A stretch of 64,000 bases of DNA from Pseudomonas triticicola (GCF_019145375.1 NZ_JAHSTX010000001.1:3571001-3635000), one strand, 5' to 3'; positions 1 to 9,980 are shown, counted from the first letter of the stretch. The notes: generated by a model from the sequence alone, not told the origin. A program made the numbers and translations.

Positions 1-140
1 AACGTCAGATCGAGGTCAGCCTCGATGACGCCCGCGAAGTGGTGTACGGCATGCCCTACGCCGAGTGGAAAGCCCAATACCAGCAAGAAGCCAGCGCCGA
101 GCAGCAAGCAGCGTTTGCCAAAGGAAAACCAAATGACTGA
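1..140 (+). CDS. DUF1244 family protein, C-terminal part (cut by window start)
   Basis: Frame 3 is open from the left edge to a TGA at 138-140 and gives about 45 residues, including VYGMPYAEWKAQYQ and a charged Ala/Lys/Gln-rich tail. This matches the C-terminus of the small DUF1244 proteins that in Pseudomonas precede a HopJ-like gene. The stop overlaps the start of the next gene by 8 bp, so the two are probably translationally coupled. The biochemical role of the family is not known. The N-terminal half lies outside the window. Confidence 0.7.
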   Translation, partial: RQIEVSLDDAREVVYGMPYAEWKAQYQQEASAEQQAAFAKGKPND

Positions 141-471
141 TCTGAACACCCTGCGCGCCAGCTTCAAGAGTGGCGAGCATGTTTTCGCCGACACCCTGGC
201 GTTCATCGCCGCCGGTTACGACTACCAGCCTCAAGCGTTCAACAACGGCGGCGTGGACAACGCTGCCGGCCAGAATGAAGGCTCGTGCAAGACCCTGGGC
301 CTGGCATTGCTTGAGGGTCTGAGTGATGAAGAAGCGCTGCTGGCGTTCGGCGAGCATTACCGTTCGGTGCTGGCGACGCCTGAGGGCAGCGATCACGGCA
401 ATATCCGCGCGTTGATCAAGCACGGCTTGGCCGGGGTTAAATTCACCGCACAACCCCTGACCCGCCGCTAA
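133..471 (+). CDS. HopJ type III effector-like protein
   Basis: A 112-residue protein of the HopJ family. The family is named after a P. syringae type III effector, but it is widespread in non-pathogens as a housekeeping-like gene with unknown function. Typical features are FNNG near residue 36, the NEGSCK segment near residue 48 and the C-terminal FGEHYRSVLATPEGSDHGNIR region (written here as one family signature, split at about residue 72). The start at 133 is chosen because the family begins at MTDLN and because it overlaps the upstream DUF1244 stop. The open frame extends further upstream to 25, but that part reads through the other gene. No secretion signal or type III context is visible, so an effector role is unlikely. 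Confidence 0.8.
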   Translation: MTDLNTLRASFKSGEHVFADTLAFIAAGYDYQPQAFNNGGVDNAAGQNEGSCKTLGLALLEGLSDEEALLAFGEHYRSVLATPEGSDHGNIRALIKHGLAGVKFTAQPLTRR

Positions 472-483
472 CAACGGGATTCG

Positions 484-590
484 GATCGTTCCCACGCTCC
501 GCGTGGGAATGCCTCACTGGACGCTCTGCGTCCGCTTTGGGACGCAGAGCGTCTCGGGCTGCATTCCCACGCAGAGCGTGGGAACGATCG
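484..590. repeat. Nested palindromic repeat, GATCGTTCCCACGC type
   Basis: About 107 bp that starts with GATCGTTCCCACGC and ends with its inverse, GCGTGGGAACGATC. Each outer arm is itself a small hairpin, and two further GC-rich hairpins (GACGCTCTGCGTC and GACGCAGAGCGTC) lie inside. A second copy at 9862-9971 has the same interior in opposite orientation. It sits between the HopJ gene and the 3' end of trxB. Confidence 0.85.
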
Positions 591-619
591 AATTGCGTTG
601 GAGCAGGAAGAGCGGGCAC

Positions 620-652
620 AAAAAAACCGGCCAATCTCTGGCCGGTTTTTTT
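620..652 (-). terminator. Intrinsic terminator after trxB (bidirectional form)
   Basis: ACCGGCCA / TGGCCGGT stem with a 5-nt loop, flanked by A7 on one side and T7 on the other. It lies directly after the trxB stop on the minus strand and could also stop plus-strand transcripts from the HopJ gene. Confidence 0.9.
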
Positions 653-665
653 ATGCCCTGCGGTC

Positions 666-1940
<1,275 letters not shown>

Positions 1941-2693
1941 ATGCCCGCCCCTGTTCTGTCAGGCCCGCAATACCTGCGCGAAGGCCTCACATTGGTCCTG
2001 AGCCCTGGCCTGCGCCTGTTCGTGTTGTTGCCGCTGGCGATCAACCTGGTGCTGTTCGTCGGATTGATCTATCTGGCCGGCCACCAGTTCAGCCTGTGGG
2101 TCGACACACTGATGCCGTCGTTGCCTGAATGGCTGAGTTTCCTCAGCTATATCCTCTGGCCGCTGTTCGTGGTCCTCGTGGCCTTGATGGTGTTTTTCAC
2201 CTTCACCATGCTCGCCAACATCATTGCCGCACCGTTCAACGGCTTCCTCGCGGAAAAAGTCGAAGTGGTGGTGCGCGGCACCGATGATTTCCCGGCGTTC
2301 AGCTGGGGCGAACTGATCGCGATGATCCCGCGCACCCTCGCCCGGGAAATGCGCAAGCTCGGCTACTTCTTGCCGCGCGCCATCGGCCTGTTCATCCTCT
2401 CCTTCATCCCGGTGGTGAATATTGTCGCCGCGCCGTTATGGCTGCTGTTCGGTGTGTGGATGATGGCCATCCAGTACATCGACTACCCGGCGGACAACCA
2501 CAAGCTGGGCTGGAACGAGATGCTCGCCTGGCTGCGGCAGAAACGCTGGCAGAGTATGAGCTTTGGCGGGATCGTCTATCTGGTGCTGCTGATTCCGGTG
2601 GTCAACATTCTGATGATGCCGGCGGCGGTGGCCGGGGCTACGCTGTTCTGGGTGCGTGAGCGCGGTGCCGAGAATCTGGTGATTCAACACTGA
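1941..2693 (+). CDS. cysZ: Sulfate transporter CysZ
   Basis: A 250-residue inner-membrane protein of the CysZ/EI24 family, which imports sulfate for cysteine synthesis. Long hydrophobic segments lie at about residues 28-50, 70-105, 150-180 and 205-235. The family pattern of membrane segments broken by Pro/Asn pairs ([20 protein letters not shown]) is clear. The start at 1941 follows GGAGCACCTT; the longer open frame to 1860 lacks a ribosome binding site. Its product would feed the CysD/CysNC enzymes encoded 8-11 kb further on, though the genes are not adjacent. Confidence 0.9.
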   Translation: MPAPVLSGPQYLREGLTLVLSPGLRLFVLLPLAINLVLFVGLIYLAGHQFSLWVDTLMPSLPEWLSFLSYILWPLFVVLVALMVFFTFTMLANIIAAPFNGFLAEKVEVVVRGTDDFPAFSWGELIAMIPRTLAREMRKLGYFLPRAIGLFILSFIPVVNIVAAPLWLLFGVWMMAIQYIDYPADNHKLGWNEMLAWLRQKRWQSMSFGGIVYLVLLIPVVNILMMPAAVAGATLFWVRERGAENLVIQH

Positions 2694-2757
2694 CCGCGTC
2701 ACAAATCCATCATCCGAACGTCACAACGTCGACATGGCCTCAGCCGACACTGAGGTC

Positions 2758-3933
2758 ATGACGACAGCTCTGCATATCACCCTTATCAGCGAAACCTTCC
2801 CACCGGAAATCAACGGCGTGGCCAATACCCTTGGCCGCTTGTGCGAGGGTCTGCGCGCACGTGGGCATCAGGTGGAGCTGGTGCGTCCGCGCCAGGCCGG
2901 CGATCCGCAACGCAGCACAGACGATGCACTGTTGCTGTGTCGCGGATGGCCGTTGCCGGGCTATCCGGGGCTGCAGTGGGGCCAATCGTCGATGCATAAG
3001 CTGCTGCGGCGCTGGAAACGCCAACGTCCGGATGTGCTGTACATCGCCACGGAAGGGCCGCTCGGGTTGTCGGCACTGCGTGCGGCACGGCGCCTGGGGA
3101 TTGCGGTGGTGAGCGGTTTTCACACCAACTTCCAGCAATACACCAGCCAGTACGGCCTCGGCCTGCTGACGCGGATGCTGACCCATTACCTGCGCTGGTT
3201 TCACAATCGTTCGGCAATGACCTTGGTGCCGAGTATCAGTCAGCGGCTGGAGCTGGAGCGGCGGCATTTCGAGCGGTTGGCGTTGTTGTCGCGGGGGGTG
3301 GACAGCCAGTTGTTTCATCCGAGTAAACGTCAGAGCGCGTTGCGTGAGCAATGGGGGCTCTCTGATACGGATATCGCGGTTATCCACGTAGGAAGGCTCG
3401 CCCCGGAGAAGAATCTGGGGCTGCTCAAACGCTGCTTTGAAACCCTGTCTGCGACTTATCCACAGCGCCATCTGAAGCTGATCGTGGTCGGAGATGGCCC
3501 GCAGCGTTCGGCGCTGGAAAAAGAGATGCCGGAGGCGATTTTCTGCGGAGCACAGCGCGGGGAAGCGCTGGCAGCGCACTACGCCTCAGGGGATCTGTTC
3601 GTATTTCCCAGCCTCACCGAGACCTTCGGCAATGTGGTGCTGGAAGCCCTGGCTTCGGGACTCGGCGTTGTTGCCTATGATCAGGCAGCGGCGGCGCAGC
3701 ATATTCGCCACGGCTACAACGGCGTGTCAGCCATGCCCGGCGATGAGCAGGCGTTTTGCGAAGCGGCGGCATGGTTGCTGGAGGAGGATGAGCGGTTGCG
3801 CTGCGTCAGGCTGAATGCGCGGCAGCATGGCAGTCGCCAGGGCTGGGGGGCAATTATCGAGCAGTTCGAGGGGTATTTGCGTGGGGCTTGTGTGGGGGAG
3901 CTGGTGGTGACTGGGGCTCAGGCACAACCTTAG
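2758..3933 (+). CDS. GT4-type glycosyltransferase
   Basis: A retaining GT-B glycosyltransferase of about 391 residues, related to the PimA/SQD2 group. The N-terminal half starts HITLISETFPPEINGVANT, the sugar-acceptor Rossmann fold with its early glycine loop. The C-terminal half has VGRLAPEKNL and the donor-binding E-x7-E pair (Glu288 and Glu296 in TETFGNVVLEAL). The start is uncertain: 2758 (MTTALHIT) fits the family best, while ATG 2734 would add eight residues. No glycolipid or polysaccharide cluster surrounds it, so the acceptor cannot be named. It is followed by a REPIN. Confidence 0.85.
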   Translation: MTTALHITLISETFPPEINGVANTLGRLCEGLRARGHQVELVRPRQAGDPQRSTDDALLLCRGWPLPGYPGLQWGQSSMHKLLRRWKRQRPDVLYIATEGPLGLSALRAARRLGIAVVSGFHTNFQQYTSQYGLGLLTRMLTHYLRWFHNRSAMTLVPSISQRLELERRHFERLALLSRGVDSQLFHPSKRQSALREQWGLSDTDIAVIHVGRLAPEKNLGLLKRCFETLSATYPQRHLKLIVVGDGPQRSALEKEMPEAIFCGAQRGEALAAHYASGDLFVFPSLTETFGNVVLEALASGLGVVAYDQAAAAQHIRHGYNGVSAMPGDEQAFCEAAAWLLEEDERLRCVRLNARQHGSRQGWGAIIEQFEGYLRGACVGELVVTGAQAQP

Positions 3934-3957
3934 ATTTTCGGCGACATAGAAACAGCT

Positions 3958-4041
3958 TTCGCGAGCAGGCTCGCTCCCACATGGGTACTGCATTCTTTCA
4001 GATGGAATGCGGTCGAAGGTGGGAGCGAGCCTGCTCGCGAA
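3958..4041. repeat. REPIN of the GTGGGAGCGAGCCTGCTCGCGAA family
   Basis: Two inverted copies of the 23-nt REP GTGGGAGCGAGC-CTGCTCGCGAA (3958-3980 reversed, 4019-4041 forward) enclose a 38-nt spacer. It lies between two convergent genes. Three more REPINs of this family occur in the window (9770, 13522 and 36402). Confidence 0.92.
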
Positions 4042-4060
4042 TGGTTCGAACTGGCGCCGC

Positions 4061-5164
4061 TTAGACCAAGGTCATCAACGCCTCACGACTGAACGGCAGA
4101 ATGTCCTGCTCACGCCCGTCACGGACTTTCTGCGCCCAGTCCGGATCGACCAGCAGCGCGCGGCCCACTGCTACCAGGTCGAACTCTTCTTTGTTCAGAC
4201 GCTCCAGCAGGTTTTCCAGGCTGGCCGGTTGCGCGACCTTGTCGGTGTTGACCATGAACTGCAGGAACTCGCCGTCCAGGCCGACGCTGCCCACGGTGAT
4301 GGTCGGTTTGCCAGTCAGCTTGCGGGTCCAGCCAGCAAGGTTCAGATCCGAACCGTCGAACTCCGGCTCCCAGAAGCGTCGGGTCGAGCAGTGGAAAATG
4401 TCCACGCCAGCGTCGGACAGCGGCTTGAGAAACTCGCCCAGCGCTTCGGGGGTTTGTACCAGACGCGCGGTGTAATCCTGCTGCTTCCATTGCGAGAAGC
4501 GGAAGATGATTGGAAAGCCTTCACCGACCGCCGCGCGCACCGCTTGAATCAATTCGATGGCAAAACGCGAACGGTTGGCCAGGCTGCCACCGTATTCGTC
4601 GGTGCGCTGGTTGCTGCCTTCCCAGAAGAACTGGTCGATCAGATAGCCGTGGGCGCCATGAATTTCCACACCGTCCATGCCGATGCTTTGCGCATCTGTG
4701 GCAGCCTGGGCAAACGCAGCGATCACGTCCTGGATGTCCTGCTTGGTCATGCCGTGCACCACGACCTGGCCGTCCTTGAGTTTCTCCGACGGACCGTAAC
4801 CCGGCACGCTGGCGTCCGGCTCGGTGCCGAGGCGACGTACGCTGCCGACATGCCACAATTGCGGGACGATCTTGCCGCCCTCGGCGTGCACGGCGTCGAC
4901 CACTTTTTTCCAGCCGGCCAGCGGTGCATCACCGAAGAATTGCGGGACGTTCGGATAGCCGTTGGACGCGATGTGGCCGACCGTGGTGCCTTCGGTGATG
5001 ATCAAGCCAACCCCGGCGGCCGCACGACGACGGTAGTATTCGATGACCTTGGAATTCGGCACGCCGCCCGGCGAGAACGAGCGGGTCATTGGCGCCATGA
5101 CCACGCGGGTCGGCAGTTCGAGGGCACCGAGGTGGAACGGTTTGAACAGGGCTTGAACAGGCAT
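4061..5164 (-). CDS. NADH:flavin oxidoreductase, Old Yellow Enzyme family
   Basis: A 367-residue FMN-dependent TIM-barrel ene-reductase. Family signs are the N-terminal LFKPFHLGALELPTRVVMAP block, the HGAHGYLIDQFF active-site helix (about residues 180-191), the EYGGSLANRSRF phosphate-binding region and the late VAVGRALLVDP block. Members reduce activated C=C bonds or nitro compounds with NAD(P)H; the physiological substrate here is unknown. The start at 5164 is supported by GTGGAG nine bases upstream; the longer frame to 5248 has no such site. It is probably monocistronic, between a REPIN and the peroxidase gene. Confidence 0.9.
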   Translation of the reverse strand: MPVQALFKPFHLGALELPTRVVMAPMTRSFSPGGVPNSKVIEYYRRRAAAGVGLIITEGTTVGHIASNGYPNVPQFFGDAPLAGWKKVVDAVHAEGGKIVPQLWHVGSVRRLGTEPDASVPGYGPSEKLKDGQVVVHGMTKQDIQDVIAAFAQAATDAQSIGMDGVEIHGAHGYLIDQFFWEGSNQRTDEYGGSLANRSRFAIELIQAVRAAVGEGFPIIFRFSQWKQQDYTARLVQTPEALGEFLKPLSDAGVDIFHCSTRRFWEPEFDGSDLNLAGWTRKLTGKPTITVGSVGLDGEFLQFMVNTDKVAQPASLENLLERLNKEEFDLVAVGRALLVDPDWAQKVRDGREQDILPFSREALMTLV

Positions 5165-5283
5165 CGAGAGGCTCCACGAAAACGTTGGCGACAGGCATGA
5201 ATCGATATGACGGCGATAATATCCGCCACGTCCTTCGCGTGACAGCACTATTGATCTGAATGATTAAGGGTCAAAAGGCAGGC

Positions 5284-5314
5284 AAAAAAAATCGCAGCTC
5301 AATGCTGCGATTTT
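5284..5314 (-). terminator. Intrinsic terminator after the glutathione peroxidase gene
   Basis: AAAATCGCAGC / GCTGCGATTTT stem with a short loop, six bases past the stop codon on the minus strand. The A-run on the other side makes it near symmetric. Confidence 0.85.
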
Positions 5315-5319
5315 CTGAT

Positions 5320-5802
5320 TCAGGCTAAGGCTTTTTCGATCGCGGCAATCACTGTCGGATCATCCGGCGCGGTGCGCGGCGAGAACCGCGCCAGCACCCG
5401 GCCATCCTTGCCGAGCAGAAACTTCTCGAAATTCCAGGTGATGTCACCGGGAAACTCGGCGCCCTCGCCCGCCAGCAGGCGATACAACTGATGCCGCTCG
5501 TGGCCGTTGACTTCGAGCTTGCTCGACAACGGAAAGGTCACGCCATAGTTGAGGCTGCAGAACTCCTGGATTTCTTTCTCCGAGCCTGGCTCCTGACCGG
5601 CAAACTGGTTGCACGGCAGGCCCAGCACAGCAAAGCCTTTATCTTTGTATTGCTGGTAGAGGTTTTCCAGTGCCGCGTACTGAGGGGTCAAGCCGCATTT
5701 GGAGGCCACGTTGACCACCAGCACGACTTGGCCCTTGAACGGCGCCAGCGGTAGCTCCTGACCATCCAGGGCTGTCAACTTAAGGTCGTGAAAAGCACTC
5801 AT
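5320..5802 (-). CDS. Glutathione peroxidase family, thioredoxin-dependent type
   Basis: A 160-residue peroxidase with a thioredoxin fold. The peroxidatic Cys36 lies in ASKCGLT, Gln70 in CNQFAGQEPG and Trp123/Asn124 in TWNFEKF; together these form the classic active-site tetrad. A further Cys82 (EFCSLNYG) is at the place of the resolving cysteine found in thioredoxin-reducible GPx, with Cys64 as a third family cysteine. Thioredoxin is therefore a more likely reductant than glutathione. The start follows CTGGAG. It probably detoxifies hydroperoxides in the cytosol. Confidence 0.93.
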   Translation of the reverse strand: MSAFHDLKLTALDGQELPLAPFKGQVVLVVNVASKCGLTPQYAALENLYQQYKDKGFAVLGLPCNQFAGQEPGSEKEIQEFCSLNYGVTFPLSSKLEVNGHERHQLYRLLAGEGAEFPGDITWNFEKFLLGKDGRVLARFSPRTAPDDPTVIAAIEKALA

Positions 5803-5874
5803 GCCGAACTCCAGGATTCTCGTGTTCTACTCGAAACAGCCACTTGGCGAGGCCACCAAGGACAGCCGCGGACT

Positions 5875-5896
5875 AAAAAGGCGCCCACAGGCGCCT
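5875..5896 (-). terminator. Intrinsic terminator after slyD-like gene
   Basis: Read on the minus strand: AGGCGCC, a short loop, GGCGCCT, then a T-run. It lies about 30 bases after the stop. Confidence 0.75.
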
Positions 5897-5925
5897 CTCC
5901 AGTACTCGAAGCTTAGCGCAGAAAA

Positions 5926-6411
5926 TCAGTGGTGATGGCCACCTTCGCCATGGACGTGACCATGAGCGATTTCTTCCTGGCTGGCGTCGCGGATATCAAC
6001 GATCTTCACTTCGAAGTTCAGGCGCTGACCGGCCAGAGGGTGGTTGCCATCAACGGTGACGTCGTCGCCGTCCAGATCACGGATGGTGACGATCTGCATC
6101 TGGCCGTCCGGCGCCGAAGCGTGGAACTGCATGCCGACTTCCAGCTCGTCAACGCCTTCGAACATGCTGCGGCTCAGGGTGCTGACCAGTTCAGCGGCGT
6201 ATTCACCGTAAGCATCTTCCGGCTCAACGGCTACTTTCAGCTCGTCGCCGACAGCTTTGCCTTCAAGGGCTTTTTCCAGGCCCGGGATGATGTTGCCTGC
6301 GCCTTGCAGGTAAACCAGCGGAGCGCCGCCGGCGGAGCTGTCGATGACCTCACCAGCGTCGTTGGTCAGGGTATAGTCGATGGAGACAGCCTTATTGGCG
6401 GCGATCAGCAT
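5926..6411 (-). CDS. slyD: FKBP-type peptidyl-prolyl isomerase, SlyD-like
   Basis: A 161-residue SlyD-type prolyl isomerase and chaperone. The FKBP domain opens with NKAVSIDYTLTNDAGEVIDS and continues with GAGNIIPGLEKALEGKAVGD. The insert-in-flap domain spans about residues 70-130. The C-terminus is histidine-rich (HGHVHGEGGHHH), as in SlyD proteins that bind nickel, but it is shorter than in E. coli SlyD. The start at 6411 (MLIAANKAV) matches the family; a longer frame to 6510 does not. It is divergent from the DUF3565 gene, with the two start regions overlapping. Confidence 0.92.
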   Translation of the reverse strand: MLIAANKAVSIDYTLTNDAGEVIDSSAGGAPLVYLQGAGNIIPGLEKALEGKAVGDELKVAVEPEDAYGEYAAELVSTLSRSMFEGVDELEVGMQFHASAPDGQMQIVTIRDLDGDDVTVDGNHPLAGQRLNFEVKIVDIRDASQEEIAHGHVHGEGGHHH

Positions 6412-6706
6412 GGGGCGAGACCTTTTGCATAAGAATATAGAAAGGCCAAGTTTAGCGAAGCAATCGCGTGAAAGCGACCACAACCCGGACAAACGGGTTT
6501 CGACCATCACCGGCTTTCATCAGGACGAAGACGGCCATTGGGTGGTCGAGCTTTCCTGTGGCCACACCCAGCACCTGCGCCACCAGCCGCCGTGGCAAAC
6601 CCGCGCCTGGGTCCTCGATCCGGCGCAACGTATTGAAAAAACAGGTCAACCCTTTGCCTGCGGTTGGTGTGCACAAGGCTCGGTTAGCGCTAACCTTGGC
6701 GACTGA
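6410..6706 (+). CDS. DUF3565 protein (start unresolved)
   Basis: The conserved core runs from TITGFHQDEDGHWVVELSCG to the end of the frame. It has CGH, several histidines (HTQHLRHQPPW) and a late CGWC, which together suggest a small zinc-binding protein. The function is unknown. The start is a problem: conserved sequence begins near 6500, but the only in-frame ATGs are 6380 and 6410, inside or at the opposing slyD start, and no good ribosome binding site precedes either. A non-ATG start near 6450-6490 is possible. The 3' end, TGA at 6704-6706, is secure. Confidence 0.7.
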   Translation: MGRDLLHKNIERPSLAKQSRESDHNPDKRVSTITGFHQDEDGHWVVELSCGHTQHLRHQPPWQTRAWVLDPAQRIEKTGQPFACGWCAQGSVSANLGD

Positions 6707-6757
6707 ATTTCGGTAGTCGGCCAGACATAGGCTGACACCCTTGCATAGAGAATTCCC

Positions 6758-8857
6758 ATGCAAACTTTTTTTATCGCCCCCACCGATTTTGGCGTGGGTC
6801 TGACCTCCATCAGCCTCGGGCTGGTGCGCACGCTTGAACGCGCCGGCCTTAAAGTCGGCTTCTTCAAACCGATCGCCCAGCCGCACCCGGGCGACACCGG
6901 CCCTGAACGTTCCACCGAACTGGTGGCGCGCACCCATGGCCTGAAACCGCCGCAACCGTTGGGGCTGGCGCACGTCGAACGCATGCTCGGCGACGGTCAG
7001 CTCGACGAACTGCTCGAAGAAATCATCGCCCTGTATCAGCAGGCGGCGGTCGGCAAAGACGTGCTGGTGGTCGAAGGCATGGTGCCGACCCGCAGCGCCA
7101 GTTACGCCGCGCGGGTCAATCTGCATCTGGCCAAGAGCCTGGATGCCGAGGTGATTCTGGTCTCGGCGCCGGAAAACGAAGTGCTCGCCGAGCTTTCTGG
7201 CCGTGTCGAGCTTCAAGCGCAATTGTTCGGCGGCCCGAAAGATCCGAAGGTCCTCGGGGTGATCCTCAACAAGGTCAAGACCGACGAAAGCATGGACGCC
7301 TTCGCCACGCGTCTGAAGGAACATTCGCCGTTGCTGCGCAGCGGTGATTTCCGCTTGCTTGGCTGCATCCCGTTTCAGCCGGAACTCAATGCGCCGCGCA
7401 CCCGCGACGTCGCCGACCTGATGGGCGCGCAAGTGCTCAACGCCGGCGACTACGAAACCCGGCGCATGAGCAAAATCATCATTTGCGCACGGACCATGCG
7501 CAACACCGTCGAGCTGCTCAAGCCCGGCGTGCTGGTGGTGACGCCGGGCGATCGCGACGACATCATCCTCGCCGTCAGCCTCGCGGCGATCAACGGTGTG
7601 CCGCTGGCCGGCCTGCTGCTGACCAGCGACACCCTGCCCGACCCGCGCATCATGGACCTGTGCCGTGGCGCCTTGCAGGCCGGTTTGCCGGTGTTGTCGG
7701 TGAGCACCGGCTCGTACGACACCGCCAATCTGCTCAATGGCCTGAACAAGGAAATCCCGATCGATGACCGCGAGCGCGCGGAGATCATCACCGATTTCGT
7801 CGCCAGCCACCTCGACGCGAACTGGCTGCATCAGCGCTGCGGCACGCCTCGGGAAATGCGCCTGTCGCCGGCGGTGTTCCGCTATCAATTGATCCAGCGC
7901 GCGCAAGCGGCGAACAAGCGCATCGTGTTGCCCGAAGGCAGCGAGCCGTTCACCGTGCAAGCAGCGGCGATCTGTCAGGAGCGCGGGATCGCCCGCTGCG
8001 TATTGCTGGCCAAACCCGAAGACGTCGAAGCGGTTGCCCGCGCCCAAGGCATCGTGCTGCCGCCGGGTCTGGAAATTCTCGACCCGGACCACATCCGCGA
8101 GCGTTACGTCGAGCCGATGGTCGCCCTGCGCAAGAGCAAAAGCCTCAACGCACCGATGGCCGAGCAACAACTGGAAGACACCGTGGTGATCGGCACCATG
8201 ATGCTTGCGCTGGATGAGGTCGACGGCTTGGTTTCGGGTGTGATCAACACCACCGCCAATACCATCCGCCCGGCCTTGCAATTGATCAAGACCGCACCGG
8301 GCTGCACGCTGGTGTCGTCAGTGTTCTTCATGCTCTTTCCGGAAGAAGTGCTGGTCTACGGCGACTGCGTGATGAACCCGCACCCGAGCGCTGCCGAACT
8401 GGCCGAGATCGCCCTGCAAAGCGCCGACTCGGCGGCCGCTTTTGGTATCACGCCACGAGTGGCAATGATCAGCTATTCCAGCGGCGAATCGGCCCGCGGT
8501 GAAGAAGTCGAGAAAGTCCGCGAGGCAACCCTGCTCGCCCATGAGCAACAAAACTCGCTGTTGATCGACGGCCCTTTGCAATACGACGCCGCCGCCAACG
8601 CCGACGTCGCGCGGCAACTGGCGCCGAACAGTCAGGTCGCCGGGCGCGCCACGGTGTTTGTGTTCCCCGATCTGAACACCGGCAACACCACGCACAAAGC
8701 CGTGCAGCGCAGCGCCGATTGCGTCAGCCTCGGGCCGATGCTGCAAGGCCTGCGCAAACCGGTGAACGACCTGCCGCGCGGCGCGCAAGTCGATGACATC
8801 GTCTACACCATCGCGCTCACCGCGATTCAAGCCGCCAACCGACCTATGGATGTGTAA
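6758..8857 (+). CDS. pta: Phosphate acetyltransferase, long form
   Basis: A 699-residue enzyme that interconverts acetyl-CoA and acetyl phosphate. The N-terminal third is the BioD-like P-loop-derived domain (TDFGVGLTSISLGLVRTLE). The middle, about residues 220-340, is the DRTGG regulatory domain. The catalytic PTA domain follows from about 370, with EGSEPFTVQAA, GVINTTANTIRP, NPHPSAAELAEIAL and FPDLNTGNTTHKA. The length is full for the class. It starts with ATG after AGAGAATTCCC, and its stop abuts the ATG of the acyltransferase gene, so they are probably an operon. No acetate kinase gene is next to it, unlike in P. aeruginosa. Confidence 0.96.
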   Translation: MQTFFIAPTDFGVGLTSISLGLVRTLERAGLKVGFFKPIAQPHPGDTGPERSTELVARTHGLKPPQPLGLAHVERMLGDGQLDELLEEIIALYQQAAVGKDVLVVEGMVPTRSASYAARVNLHLAKSLDAEVILVSAPENEVLAELSGRVELQAQLFGGPKDPKVLGVILNKVKTDESMDAFATRLKEHSPLLRSGDFRLLGCIPFQPELNAPRTRDVADLMGAQVLNAGDYETRRMSKIIICARTMRNTVELLKPGVLVVTPGDRDDIILAVSLAAINGVPLAGLLLTSDTLPDPRIMDLCRGALQAGLPVLSVSTGSYDTANLLNGLNKEIPIDDRERAEIITDFVASHLDANWLHQRCGTPREMRLSPAVFRYQLIQRAQAANKRIVLPEGSEPFTVQAAAICQERGIARCVLLAKPEDVEAVARAQGIVLPPGLEILDPDHIRERYVEPMVALRKSKSLNAPMAEQQLEDTVVIGTMMLALDEVDGLVSGVINTTANTIRPALQLIKTAPGCTLVSSVFFMLFPEEVLVYGDCVMNPHPSAAELAEIALQSADSAAAFGITPRVAMISYSSGESARGEEVEKVREATLLAHEQQNSLLIDGPLQYDAAANADVARQLAPNSQVAGRATVFVFPDLNTGNTTHKAVQRSADCVSLGPMLQGLRKPVNDLPRGAQVDDIVYTIALTAIQAANRPMDV

Positions 8858-9763
8858 ATGCTGGATTTTCTACCCGCCCCCGTGCGCGGCGTGATCGCCT
8901 CGCTGCTGTTGGCGCTCAACACGATTCTGCTGTGCTCGTTCCTGTTCTGCGTGGCGTTGGTCAAGGCCCTGCCGTTTGCCTTTACCCAGCGCATCGCCGG
9001 TTGGCTGATGAGCCACACCCACGAGGCGTGGATCAGCAACAACAAAGGCTGGATGAATCTGGTACGGCGCACCCGCTGGCACCTCAGCGGCCTGCAGGGC
9101 CTCGACTATCAGCACTCGTACCTGATCACCAGCAACCACCAGAGCTGGGTGGATATTCTGGTGCTGCAATACGTGCTCAACCGCAAGATCCAACCGCTGA
9201 AGTTCTTCCTCAAGCAGGAGCTGATCTGGGTGCCGGTGATTGGCCTGGCCTGGTGGGCGCTGGGCTTTCCGTTCATGAAGCGCTACTCCAAGGCGTACCT
9301 GGAAAAACACCCGGAAAAGAAAGGCAAGGACCTGGAAACCACGCGCAAGACCTGCGCGAAATTCCGCCATAACCCGGTGGGGATTTTCAACTTCGTCGAA
9401 GGCACACGCTTCACCGAAGGCAAGCATGCGCAACAGCAGTCACCGTTCAAGTACCTGCTCAAGCCCAAGGCCGGCGGGATCGCCTTTGTGCTGGATGCGA
9501 TGGGCGAACAGCTGGAGTCGATCGTCAACGTGACGATTCATTATCCAGCGGGGCGTCCAGGGTTCTGGGATTTGCTCTGCGGCAATGTGCGCGATGTGGT
9601 GGTGCATTTTGAAGAAATCAAAATCCCGCCGGCCTTCATCGGCAAGAACTACGATCAGGACGGCGAGTACCGCTTGCAGTTTCAGGGCTGGATCAACCAG
9701 CTGTGGCTGGACAAGGATGCGTTGCTGGAGCAGATGCACCGCGAATATCCAGGTCACCGATAA
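8858..9763 (+). CDS. PlsC/YihG-type acyltransferase
   Basis: A 301-residue membrane acyltransferase of the lysophosphatidic acid acyltransferase superfamily. There is a hydrophobic N-terminal segment at about residues 10-38. The catalytic H-x4-D motif is NHQSWVD (His94, Asp99) and the substrate-binding motif is FVEGTRF (EGTR 181-184). It probably acylates lysophospholipids at the inner membrane; the exact substrate is unknown. The ATG follows the pta stop directly. It ends just before a dense block of intergenic repeats. Confidence 0.85.
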   Translation: MLDFLPAPVRGVIASLLLALNTILLCSFLFCVALVKALPFAFTQRIAGWLMSHTHEAWISNNKGWMNLVRRTRWHLSGLQGLDYQHSYLITSNHQSWVDILVLQYVLNRKIQPLKFFLKQELIWVPVIGLAWWALGFPFMKRYSKAYLEKHPEKKGKDLETTRKTCAKFRHNPVGIFNFVEGTRFTEGKHAQQQSPFKYLLKPKAGGIAFVLDAMGEQLESIVNVTIHYPAGRPGFWDLLCGNVRDVVVHFEEIKIPPAFIGKNYDQDGEYRLQFQGWINQLWLDKDALLEQMHREYPGHR

Positions 9764-9769
9764 CCCCCT

Positions 9770-9857
9770 GTGGGAGCGAGCCTGCTCGCGAAAGCGGTGG
9801 ATCAGCTTGCAAAGATGTTGAATGAGACAAAGCTTTCGCGAGCAGGCTCGCTCCCAC
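9770..9857. repeat. REPIN of the GTGGGAGCGAGCCTGCTCGCGAA family
   Basis: A forward REP at 9770-9792 and an inverted REP at 9835-9857 enclose a 42-nt spacer. It starts seven bases after the acyltransferase stop. Confidence 0.92.
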
Positions 9858-9861
9858 AGTT

Positions 9862-9971
9862 GATCGTTCCCACGCTCCGCGTGGGAATGCAGCCCGGGAC
9901 GCTCCGCGTCCCTGACGAAGCGGACGCGGAGCGTCCAATGAGGCATTCCTTTGCTGCGCGTGGGAACGATC
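9862..9971. repeat. Nested palindromic repeat, GATCGTTCCCACGC type
   Basis: Second copy of the element at 484-590. The outer arms match; the interior (GGACGCTCCGCGTCC and GGACGCGGAGCGTCC) is in the opposite orientation relative to the first copy. It directly follows a REPIN of a different family. Confidence 0.85.
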
Positions 9972-9980
9972 AGCCGGCAC

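Noticed and set aside
133..471. HopJ-like gene as a true type III effector
   Set aside because: No type III genes, hrp box or secretion signal nearby; the gene is common in non-pathogenic Pseudomonas next to DUF1244 and trxB.
2734..2757. Earlier ATG for the GT4 glycosyltransferase
   Set aside because: The eight extra residues are not family-like and no ribosome binding site precedes it; ATG 2758 is preferred, though not proven.
6452..8281. 609-codon open frame antisense to pta
   Set aside because: Shadow of high-GC codon use in pta; low-complexity His/Gln/Arg-rich translation, no ribosome binding site, no known domain.
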